From Chitinophagales bacterium (lineage in GTDB: Bacteria; Bacteroidota; Bacteroidia; Chitinophagales; Chitinophagaceae), in assembly GCA_025355935.1 (NCBI GenBank), contig JANXYS010000121.1:1-10140 (forward strand): a DNA stretch of 10,140 bases. Direction: 5' to 3'. This document shows, one piece after another, positions 1 through 5,491 of this stretch. A model generated the notes under the pieces. That model did not search any database. It had not been told where the DNA came from and saw nothing but the letters and a program-made list of their open reading frames with translations. How positions within the stretch are numbered: position 1 is the first letter of the stretch; each line of letters opens with the position of its first letter. Made by a program: the position numbers and the translations under genes.

Positions 1-548
1 AATGGGTACTTGATGAACTTTTAATGACCTGGCCTATTGATATTTTAATTGAGAAAATTATTTATCCATTTCTAAAGCTAACTAAGTTGCTGTGGATAGG
101 CCATAAACTTAGCGAAGAGCATCTAGTGGTAACCGCTACCAGGAAAAAGCTTATCCTGGCAATTGAAAGTAGTAAAGCCTGCGATTTAAACACCCGCGTT
201 GTTATTTTATTTCTTCCTGATTCAAACCAGTTGGACCTAGGTTTATTATATAGTAACTTTTATTTAAAAAGTAATGGTATACACGTAATCTACTTAGGTA
301 ATGATGTTTCAGTTCAAAACCTTAAGAGCATTATTTATTCTTCTTCGCCTGCTTTTATATTTACTTACTTACACCCGCATTATCATTTTGGGGTGGACAA
401 ACTTTCGGAGTGTATAAATACATATTCACCGGAGACAAAATTGGTGATAGGAAGTTATTCCGGGTGTTCGGCTCTTTACAGCCAAAAAAACGTTCTCCAT
501 TTGCCCTTTAACGCAGCGCTTGAATTTCTGCGGGATAACACCTGTTAA
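1..548 (+). CDS. MerR/CarH-type transcriptional regulator, C-terminal cobalamin-binding part (5' end outside window)
   Basis: The frame is open to the left edge (WVLDELL precedes the Met at 24), so this is the 3' part of a longer gene and 24 is not the true start. The N-terminal MerR helix-turn-helix would lie outside the window. Counting from the Met at 24, residues 1-50 resemble the helical-bundle cap of CarH/LitR-type proteins (YPFL...LLW, then EEH at 31-33 and RKK). Residues 57-170 resemble the Rossmann-like B12-binding domain (LFLPDSNQLDLGLL, then YLGNDV). In the family these proteins are cobalamin-dependent, often light-responsive, repressors. The canonical LPEGELHELGLL-like segment carries the axial His; here Leu70 sits at that place, so classical His-on cobalamin binding looks lost. 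The gene is visibly more AT-rich than its neighbours. Family call fairly firm, ligand uncertain. Confidence 0.72.
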   Translation, partial: WVLDELLMTWPIDILIEKIIYPFLKLTKLLWIGHKLSEEHLVVTATRKKLILAIESSKACDLNTRVVILFLPDSNQLDLGLLYSNFYLKSNGIHVIYLGNDVSVQNLKSIIYSSSPAFIFTYLHPHYHFGVDKLSECINTYSPETKLVIGSYSGCSALYSQKNVLHLPFNAALEFLRDNTC

Positions 549-925
549 TTAGTACCAACTTCCAGGCCGCGGTCGGCACGTGACGATCTATCTTTGCAGC
601 TACACTGACCGAGAACTAAGCCCAAGCTAAGCTAAGGTTGAGCGCTGTCGTGCGCCTAATACCCTTACTGGAATTTTCCCTGTTGCCTTACTAAGGTTAT
701 TAAATGGCTTTGTCTAAACAAGATATGCGCATCTATCAACTTTCATACTTAAGTAGCTTGCTATCCCCCAAAGCCACTCTTTATTTTCCACACTTGTTCA
801 TAATAATGGCAGATAATGTCTGTCATCTCTGGACAAAAATACGGTTTGATTATTGGGCTTATACCTATACCTCCGAAACGTTGACATTTTCAAAACCTAT
901 TTTTTCATTTTAAAAAAACAATGTT
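549..925. other. Intergenic stretch without a convincing gene
   Basis: These 377 bases separate the regulator from the ferritin-like genes. A 69-codon reading frame (704-913) is present but has no recognisable domain, an odd aromatic-rich composition and no family resemblance, so it is not called. The stretch holds a -7-like TATCTTTG at 589-596, a CCTTACT direct repeat (663-669 and 686-692), an 11-base palindrome CCTTACTAAGG at 686-696, and TTGACATTTT at 881-890, about 45 bases before the ferritin-like start. The leader just before 926 is A/T-rich, as usual for this phylum. Confidence 0.5.
589..596 (+). promoter_or_regulatory. Orphan Bacteroidota -7 promoter box (TATCTTTG)
   Basis: TATCTTTG matches the phylum's TAnnTTTG -7 consensus exactly. 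No clear TTG-type -33 element lies 19-21 bases upstream, and the next convincing start codon is 330 bases downstream. It could drive a long leader for the ferritin-like genes or a small RNA, or be a chance match. Confidence 0.3.
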
Positions 926-1675
926 ATGTCCAACGAACATTTCGACAAAAAAATTCTAAACGCTGGAATATTTCCGGCAGCCGGCATGCCCCGGCGAAAA
1001 TTTCTAACCGTGGCCGGGTTATCGGCAGGTAGTTTAATGTTTGCGGCTTCCTGCAAAAAAGAATTGGGGGATGACCCGCAACTTACGTCTGAAGCGCATT
1101 CACTTGGAGGAGGAAGTGATGGTGGGAAGGCTGTGGTTAATCTGGGATCTGGTGATACCGGAATATTAAATTATGCTTACGCACTTGAGCAGCTGGAGGC
1201 AGCATTTTACATCCAGGTGTTAGCGACTCCCTACAGTGGTATCTCAGACAAGGAAATGGAGTACTTGACCGATGTGCGAGATCACGAGATAGCACACCGC
1301 GAATGGTTTAAAAATGTTTTAGGTAACGCCCGTATTGGTGGACTAATTCCAAATTTTACCTCAATTGATTTTAGCAGCAGGGCAAGTGTTCTGGGTACGG
1401 CTAAAGCACTGGAAGACACAGGAGTGTCGGCTTACAATGGTGCAGGTGAGCTATTACAGAGCGCAACCTATTTGTTGTACGCAGGTAAAATTGTTTCAGT
1501 AGAAGCAAGGCATGCCGCGGCGATCAGGGATATGCTGAGCTACGGTAGTTTTGCTGACAGCACTGCAGTAAATTCGATGGGTCTGGACCTATACCGGACT
1601 CCTCCAGAGGTACTTGCCATTGCGAGCAATTTTACGTACACTAAAATTATTTCAAAAAATTTACCAACCTCTTAA
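926..1675 (+). CDS. Ferritin-like (Ferritin_2) protein with Tat/lipoprotein-type signal
   Basis: Exported ferritin-like four-helix protein of the Ferritin_2 type, 249 residues. The N-terminus has a twin-arginine motif (RRKFL, R23-R24), a hydrophobic stretch, and a possible lipobox FAASC ending at Cys43, so it is probably Tat-exported and may be a lipoprotein. The likely diiron ligands are visible: ALEQLEAAFY (E88/E91), HEIAH (E121, H124), LEDTG (E163) and VEARH (E193, H196), i.e. two ExxH motifs plus two Glu. Bacterial Ferritin_2 proteins are poorly characterised; iron or oxidant handling in the envelope is inferred from the fold. It lies 11 bases before a paralogue and is surely co-transcribed with it. 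ATG 926 was chosen because the ATG at 921 is in another frame. Family call firm, substrate unknown. Confidence 0.88.
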   Translation: MSNEHFDKKILNAGIFPAAGMPRRKFLTVAGLSAGSLMFAASCKKELGDDPQLTSEAHSLGGGSDGGKAVVNLGSGDTGILNYAYALEQLEAAFYIQVLATPYSGISDKEMEYLTDVRDHEIAHREWFKNVLGNARIGGLIPNFTSIDFSSRASVLGTAKALEDTGVSAYNGAGELLQSATYLLYAGKIVSVEARHAAAIRDMLSYGSFADSTAVNSMGLDLYRTPPEVLAIASNFTYTKIISKNLPTS

Positions 1676-1686
1676 AAATTACTAGC

Positions 1687-2544
1687 ATGAATCTTCACAA
1701 TATAATCGAAGAAATAGAAAAAACTGACCCCGAAGTATATGAGCGCCTTGATGGCCGACGGGAGGTGTTAAAAAAACTGACGTCATATTCAGGAAAAATC
1801 GCGCTTGCCGGAGTCCCGATTGCATTGGCAACAATGTTTCAGAAGTCATATGGTCAGACAGGTACTTCGCAAATCATCGATGTGCTGAATTTTGCACTTA
1901 CACTGGAATACCTCGAATCTGAATTCTATGTTCGTGGTCTTGCCGCAGCAGGATTGATTGCTGCTGTTGACAGACCTGCTTTTGAAACCATAAGCACACA
2001 CGAAACCGAACACGTTCAGTTTCTGCGGGATACAATTCTTGCACTCGGTGGAATGCCGGTTGCAAAACCAAATTTCGACTACACTGCTGGAGGCGGTAGC
2101 ATGACTGGACCATTTGCCGACGTGTTCACTAATTATGCTACTTATCTTGCCGTATCCCAAACTTTTGAAGATACAGGAGTAAGGGCATATAAAGGACAAG
2201 CAGCTAACCTGATTAGCAGCAATGAAATTTTACGTGCTGCTTTGAGAATTCACTCAGTTGAAGCACGGCACGCTGCGCACGTTCGCGAAATTCGGAGGAG
2301 AAATGGCTTATTGGTGCCTGCAGGCGTGCTTTTGCAGCCCTGGATTACCTTAAATCAAAGCGGAATAGCTACACCGTTAGTCCAGCCCAGTTATAATGGA
2401 GAAGAACTTACTACTCAAGCTGGAGTAAATGTAGTAGGTATTAATGGCTTCGCAATAACAGCGGAAGATGCAAGTGAAGCATTTGACGAGCCATTGACCA
2501 AGCAACAAGTACTTACTATAGTTAAACCTTTTATTGCTGCCTAA
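1687..2544 (+). CDS. Ferritin-like (Ferritin_2) protein, second of a tandem pair
   Basis: Second Ferritin_2-type protein, 285 residues, starting 11 bases after the first. It keeps the same ligand pattern: LTLEYLESEFY (E74/E77), HETEH (E106, H109), FEDTG (E161) and VEARH (E192, H195). The N-terminus is a plausible Tat signal with a long polar region: GRREVLKK (R24-R25), then a hydrophobic stretch and YGQ near residue 57. Unlike its partner it has no lipobox Cys, so it would be released into the periplasm while the first may stay membrane-anchored. The C-terminal 75 residues beyond the last helix have no counterpart of equal length in the first protein. The pair may form a hetero-oligomer; this is inference. 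A hairpin follows the stop. Confidence 0.88.
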   Translation: MNLHNIIEEIEKTDPEVYERLDGRREVLKKLTSYSGKIALAGVPIALATMFQKSYGQTGTSQIIDVLNFALTLEYLESEFYVRGLAAAGLIAAVDRPAFETISTHETEHVQFLRDTILALGGMPVAKPNFDYTAGGGSMTGPFADVFTNYATYLAVSQTFEDTGVRAYKGQAANLISSNEILRAALRIHSVEARHAAHVREIRRRNGLLVPAGVLLQPWITLNQSGIATPLVQPSYNGEELTTQAGVNVVGINGFAITAEDASEAFDEPLTKQQVLTIVKPFIAA

Positions 2545-2557
2545 GTTTCCAAAGTGT

Positions 2558-2597
2558 CAAATACCGGGCTTATTGTTAAAAGTGGGTCCGGTATTTG
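2558..2597 (+). terminator. Terminator-like hairpin after the ferritin-like pair
   Basis: CAAATACCGG at 2558-2567 is perfectly complementary to CCGGTATTTG at 2588-2597, giving a 10-bp stem with a 20-base loop, 13 bases after the stop codon. There is no proper U-tract after it, so it may terminate weakly or protect the 3' end of the mRNA. Confidence 0.6.
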
Positions 2598-2607
2598 TTC
2601 TATGAAA

Positions 2608-2640
2608 GTTGTCAAACGATAACAATCATGTCCGCGACAT
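2608..2640. promoter_or_regulatory. Two small dyads upstream of the Met-rich gene
   Basis: GTTGTC-AAAC-GATAAC (2608-2623, one G/T wobble) is followed by the perfect dyad ATGTC-CGC-GACAT (2628-2640). They sit 60-95 bases before the ATG at 2702, a reasonable place for an operator. No clean TAnnTTTG box was found between them and the gene. Role speculative. Confidence 0.25.
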
Positions 2641-2701
2641 AAAGAATTCATTTTTTACATGGCAAAAGGGCAGCCCCCGTAAGCCACAAAAATTTTAAAA
2701 T

Positions 2702-3067
2702 ATGAAAAGAGTACTAATTATTGCCCTTGCCTGCTCATTAAGCGGCGCGGCTTTCGCCCAGGAAAAAATGGACAAAAAGATGGATGCGAAAATGGATCAC
2801 AAGATGGATCACAAGATGGACCACAAAATGGACATGAAAAAAGACTGCGTCATGATGAAAAACGGCAAGATGATGATGATGAAAGATGGTAAGATGATGA
2901 AGATGGATAAGGACATGACCATGACTGACGGCACCGTATGCATGATGGACGGGACCTGCAAGATGAAAGATGGAAAAACGATGAAGATGAAGAACGGTGA
3001 CAAATGCTACATGGACGGCTCTATGGGGATGATGAAAATGAAGAAGGGTATGAAGCATAAGATGTAA
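2702..3067 (+). CDS. Secreted methionine-rich repeat protein (DUF6799-like)
   Basis: Small exported protein, 121 residues. Residues 1-19 form a Sec signal peptide (KR, hydrophobic core, cleavage likely at AFA-Q). The mature part of about 102 residues has 30 Met, many Lys and Asp, four Cys (49, 80, 86, 102) and four His (33, 37, 41, 119). It begins with six xKMD tetrapeptides (residues 21-44), three with His, and continues with loose 7-8-residue DG/NG units such as KDGKMMKM and MDGTCKMKDG. This resembles the Bacteroidota DUF6799 type; function is not established there. Met/His/Cys richness fits soft-metal (Cu+/Ag+) binding, and equally a sacrificial oxidant sink. The second reading is favoured by the exported MsrB and MsrA just downstream. 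Not classed as low-complexity noise: signal peptide, stop and spacing are those of a real gene. Confidence 0.8.
   Translation: MKRVLIIALACSLSGAAFAQEKMDKKMDAKMDHKMDHKMDHKMDMKKDCVMMKNGKMMMMKDGKMMKMDKDMTMTDGTVCMMDGTCKMKDGKTMKMKNGDKCYMDGSMGMMKMKKGMKHKM
2762..2833 (+). repeat. Six 12-bp tandem units encoding xKMD
   Basis: Six in-frame 12-base units of the form NNN-AAR-ATG-GAY encode EKMD, KKMD, AKMD and three HKMD. The last three are nearly identical in DNA (CACAAGATGGAT type), which suggests recent expansion by slippage or unequal recombination; copy number may vary between strains. Confidence 0.8.
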
Positions 3068-3109
3068 TACGAATTCAATTATTAGTTGACCACTGACTAA
3101 ATGGATAGC

Positions 3110-3149
3110 AACATCTCCGCGGAACCAATGAGCGTTTGCGGAGTATGTT
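3110..3149 (+). terminator. Strong hairpin after the Met-rich gene
   Basis: AACATCTCCGC (3110-3120) pairs with GCGGAG plus ATGTT (3138-3143 and 3145-3149), with one bulged T at 3144 and a 17-base loop. It starts 43 bases after the stop. No U-tract follows directly, so it may be a transcript 3' end or an attenuator-like structure before msrB. Confidence 0.5.
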
Positions 3150-3169
3150 AAGCCTTCATTAAGTCGGTG

Positions 3170-3184
3170 GTTTCTTTTTGAAAC
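3170..3184. promoter_or_regulatory. Short dyad GTTTC-TTTTT-GAAAC upstream of msrB
   Basis: A perfect 5-bp inverted repeat around a T5 loop, 70 bases before the msrB -7 box. It could be a small operator or simply an A/T-rich chance match. Confidence 0.2.
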
Positions 3185-3222
3185 GTGGCCTAACATTAAC
3201 AATTCCTCCTGAAACATATACC

Positions 3223-3242
3223 CTTTCGTGACGCTTTCGTGA
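3223..3242 (+). promoter_or_regulatory. Direct repeat CTTTCGTGA x2 in the msrB promoter
   Basis: CTTTCGTGA occurs exactly twice, at 3223-3231 and 3234-3242, with an 11-bp period that puts both on the same face of the helix. The second copy ends 11 bases before the -7 box, so the pair covers the -33 region where an activator or an alternative sigma factor would bind. This is the best candidate regulator site in the window. Confidence 0.45.
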
Positions 3243-3253
3243 TACTTAAAAAA

Positions 3254-3261
3254 TAGCTTTG
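3254..3261 (+). promoter_or_regulatory. msrB -7 promoter box (TAGCTTTG)
   Basis: TAGCTTTG is an exact match to the TAnnTTTG -7 consensus. It ends 4 bases before the ATG at 3266, so transcription would begin at or within a few bases of the start codon. There is no clear TTG -33 element; the direct repeat lies there instead. Confidence 0.55.
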
Positions 3262-3265
3262 TATC

Positions 3266-3796
3266 ATGAAAAAGATGAAAATAATCTTGTTTGCAACCGT
3301 TGCGATATTCGCTGCCAGTTGCCTCAGTGCGCAAAGCAAAAAGTATCCTTCTCCTCAAACAGCAACGGCTAAAACACTTTACCCGGTCCAGCATACAGAA
3401 GCGGAGTGGAAAGCAAGGTTAACACCCGTTCAATATACCATACTACGTAACGAAGGAACCGAACGAGCATTCTCGGGTAAATACAATCATTTCTATGAAA
3501 AAGGGACTTACTATTCCGCCGCCTCATTGCAACCGGTTTTCAGTTCAGATACTAAATTTGATTCAGGTACCGGATGGCCAAGCTTCTATGCAACCATAAG
3601 TCCCGACGCCGTTAGACTGGTTGTGGATAATAGTGATGGTGACGTTCGAATGGCAGTTGTTGATAGTAAAACAGGTTCGCACCTGGGGCATGTGTTCAAC
3701 GACGGCCCCGCCCCGACAGGAAAACGATATTGCATGAACTCCGCCGCGCTTATTTTTGTCCCCGCCGGAGGACCCGCACCAGTAAAAGCTAATTAG
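3266..3796 (+). CDS. msrB: Secreted peptide-methionine (R)-S-oxide reductase
   Basis: Reduces the R-epimer of methionine sulfoxide in proteins; here exported. Residues 1-22 are a signal peptide ending LSA-Q; AASC at residue 19 could alternatively be a lipobox. The MsrB domain covers about residues 43-166: WKARLTPVQYTILR, GTERAFSGKY, KFDSGTGWPSF (98-107), HLGHVFNDGP (139-148) and the catalytic Cys156 in RYCMNSAALIF. The four zinc-binding Cys of the common form are absent (YSAAS at 83-87 instead of CxxC; VVDSKTGS before HLGHVF). The usual resolving-Cys position, GCGWPSF in MsrAB fusions, is GTGWPSF, so the mature enzyme has only the catalytic Cys. It must be recycled by an outside thiol donor. 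ATG 3266 is kept, but Met4 (3275) would also work if transcription starts inside the first codons. msrA follows after 147 bases. Confidence 0.93.
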   Translation: MKKMKIILFATVAIFAASCLSAQSKKYPSPQTATAKTLYPVQHTEAEWKARLTPVQYTILRNEGTERAFSGKYNHFYEKGTYYSAASLQPVFSSDTKFDSGTGWPSFYATISPDAVRLVVDNSDGDVRMAVVDSKTGSHLGHVFNDGPAPTGKRYCMNSAALIFVPAGGPAPVKAN

Positions 3797-3915
3797 CATT
3801 CTCAATAGCAGGTGTGGCGAAGTACAAGAAGTTTGCCAACCCAGATCATTGTTACAGCGATTGAGCGGCTTTTACGTCCCGGTATTTAATGTTTACTAAC
3901 AAGCACTGCTTCGAA

Positions 3916-3936
3916 TAAAGCTTTAGCATTTAAATG
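3916..3936. promoter_or_regulatory. Adjacent 10-base palindromes before msrA
   Basis: TAAAGCTTTA (3916-3925) and CATTTAAATG (3927-3936) are perfect palindromes separated by one base, ending 7 bases before the msrA ATG. They overlap the likely translation start region. No TAnnTTTG box was found in the 147-base gap, so msrA may rely on readthrough from msrB. Function unproven. Confidence 0.2.
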
Positions 3937-3943
3937 AATTACT

Positions 3944-4582
3944 ATGAAATTGATTTTCGTTTCTTTATTAGTATTATCATCCTATTTCAGCCTGTATGCC
4001 CAAACTAATTCAGGTAATTTTCCGGTTGGGACGGGTAAACCTGGGGCAAACGAAGCCGTCGCAACTTTTTCAGAAGGATGCTTCTGGCATGCCGAAATTG
4101 TTTTTCAGAGCCTGGCCGGCGTAAGAGATGCAGTATCGGGTTACTCGGGTGGTAACAATACAAGTCCTACATACGAAAAGGTTGCATCTGGCGCAACCGG
4201 CCATGCGGAGACAGTACAGGTGTATTATGACCCTTCAAAAATATCTTATGAAACTCTGGTAAAAGCCTTCTTCGCAAGCCAGGATCCCACGAGCTTGAAC
4301 AGGCAAGGAAATGATGTTGGAACGGAGTACCGGTCGATCGCCTTTTACCGAGATGCGAAAGAAAAGAAGATCCTTGAGTCAGAAATAAAAAGACTGACGG
4401 ACCTGAAAATTTTTAAGAATAAAATCGTAACCGAAGTGCTCCCTTTCAAGAAATTTTACCCCGCCGAGTCTTACCACCAGGAGTACATTCATAATAATCC
4501 CAACAGCAGTTACGTTCGAAATGTATCCATCCCTGATTTTATAAAATTTAAAAGCAAATTTAAAACGCAGTACAAAAATTAA
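3944..4582 (+). CDS. msrA: Secreted peptide-methionine (S)-S-oxide reductase
   Basis: Reduces the S-epimer of methionine sulfoxide, complementing MsrB. 212 residues; residues 1-19 are a signal peptide with cleavage at LYA-Q, so it acts in the periplasm. The catalytic motif is EGCFW with Cys46, followed by GYSGG (66-70), TGHAE, the FFASQDPTSLNRQGNDVGTEYR block, and YHQEYI near the C-terminus. The end (SIPDFIKFKSKFK) is typical of secreted MsrA forms. Cys46 is the only Cys in the protein, so the resolving Cys found in many MsrA is missing and recycling depends on an external reductant, as for the MsrB next door. Most bacterial MsrA are cytoplasmic; export of both Msr enzymes as separate polypeptides, not as an MsrAB fusion, is notable. 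Confidence 0.94.
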   Translation: MKLIFVSLLVLSSYFSLYAQTNSGNFPVGTGKPGANEAVATFSEGCFWHAEIVFQSLAGVRDAVSGYSGGNNTSPTYEKVASGATGHAETVQVYYDPSKISYETLVKAFFASQDPTSLNRQGNDVGTEYRSIAFYRDAKEKKILESEIKRLTDLKIFKNKIVTEVLPFKKFYPAESYHQEYIHNNPNSSYVRNVSIPDFIKFKSKFKTQYKN

Positions 4583-4583
4583 T

Positions 4584-4649
4584 CTGCGGTTTATAACAGC
4601 TATAGGACCATATAAGAATTAGATGTCCTAAAATTTAGGTATCCCGCAG
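4584..4649 (+). terminator. Nested hairpin after msrA
   Basis: An outer stem CTGCGG/CCGCAG (4584-4589 with 4644-4649) encloses an inner stem TAGGAC/GTCCTA (4603-4608 with 4625-4630). It begins one base after the msrA stop. There is no U-tract. It may stabilise the msrA mRNA 3' end or terminate weakly; the stems are short and could be chance. Confidence 0.35.
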
Positions 4650-4696
4650 GAACCATGTTAATACATGCTGCATCCACGAACTAATTTTTACCAAAT

Positions 4697-5476
4697 ATGA
4701 AGAAGCTACTTTTATTCCCGGCAACGTTTGCTTTTATCATCGGATGTATGTCTTTCAATGCGAATAAAGAAATTCCGGAATCGAAATCAATCTCAGCCGG
4801 CATTTTTAAACCGATTGCCGTTATAGAATTGTTCACCTCGCAGGGATGCTCGAGTTGCCCTTCAGCAGACAAGCTACTTGCACAAACTATCAAAACTGCT
4901 GCGACTGATGCCAGGGAGATATTTGCTCTCTCATTTCATGTGGACTATTGGAACCGTCTTGGCTGGAAAGACCCTTTTAGTGCCCCGGAGTTTTCTGCAA
5001 GGCAAAGAAATTATGCGCAAAAGCTTAGCTCAAACTCAGTGTATACCCCGCAAATGATTGTAAATGGTAAGATGGAGTTTGTTGGATCAGATGAAGCGAA
5101 ATTAAAAAACGCACTGGACAAAAGTTTGAGCACTGCCCCTATGGCGGCTTTCAACATCCTTTCAGCATCAATAACACCCGGCGCGCCGATTAAAGTCAGA
5201 TATACAGTGGAAGGAGATTTCGAAAGTTCAGTGATCAATTTTGCGTTAGTTTCTCAGCGGGAAACAACTTCTATTAAGCGCGGCGAAAATGAAGGAATTA
5301 CACTTACCAACGAACATGTGGTGAGGCAATTTCTATCTATACCTGCAACAGCAAATGGCGAAATTAGCTTTAGCAATATGCCTACTCCTTCGAAAGATAA
5401 TGTGGCGATTGTGGCGTATATACAAAACCCGGTCAATTTGAAGATTATTGGCGCTGCCCGCGCCGACTTCCAATAA
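4697..5476 (+). CDS. DUF1223 thioredoxin-like lipoprotein
   Basis: Exported protein of 259 residues. The N-terminus (MKKLLLF...) ends in IIGC with Cys17, a plausible lipobox, so it is likely a lipoprotein. The DUF1223 domain starts at about residue 40 with VIELFTSQGCSSCPSAD: the CSSC (Cys51, Cys54) matches the redox motif of the thioredoxin fold. Also conserved are FHVDYWNRLGWKDPFS (80-95) and YTPQMIVNG (116-124), where Thr-Pro fits the cis-Pro loop facing the CxxC. The C-terminal 110 residues look like a beta-rich extension. DUF1223 has no established function. Its place after msrB and msrA, both needing a thiol donor, makes it a candidate periplasmic reductant; that is inference. A near-match -7 box (TAATTTTT, 4682-4689) lies 15 bases upstream of the ATG. 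Confidence 0.85.
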   Translation: MKKLLLFPATFAFIIGCMSFNANKEIPESKSISAGIFKPIAVIELFTSQGCSSCPSADKLLAQTIKTAATDAREIFALSFHVDYWNRLGWKDPFSAPEFSARQRNYAQKLSSNSVYTPQMIVNGKMEFVGSDEAKLKNALDKSLSTAPMAAFNILSASITPGAPIKVRYTVEGDFESSVINFALVSQRETTSIKRGENEGITLTNEHVVRQFLSIPATANGEISFSNMPTPSKDNVAIVAYIQNPVNLKIIGAARADFQ

Positions 5477-5491
5477 ACCAAACCCCCGCTC

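Noticed and set aside
881..907. TTGACA plus TATTTTTTC as a promoter for the ferritin-like genes
   Set aside because: The spacing and the -7 sequence fit neither the Bacteroidota consensus nor the classical sigma-70 one well; kept only as a remark.
704..913. 69-codon plus-strand reading frame before the ferritin-like genes
   Set aside because: No recognisable domain or signal peptide, unusual aromatic-rich composition, and it occupies the likely promoter region.
1846..2199. Minus-strand reading frame inside the second ferritin-like gene
   Set aside because: Shadow of a gene with a clear family and complete ligand motifs on the plus strand.
2738..3394. 218-codon minus-strand reading frame opposite the Met-rich gene
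   Set aside because: It is the antisense of ATG/AAR-rich repeats (giving His/Leu/Phe strings), a composition artefact that also runs into the msrB start.
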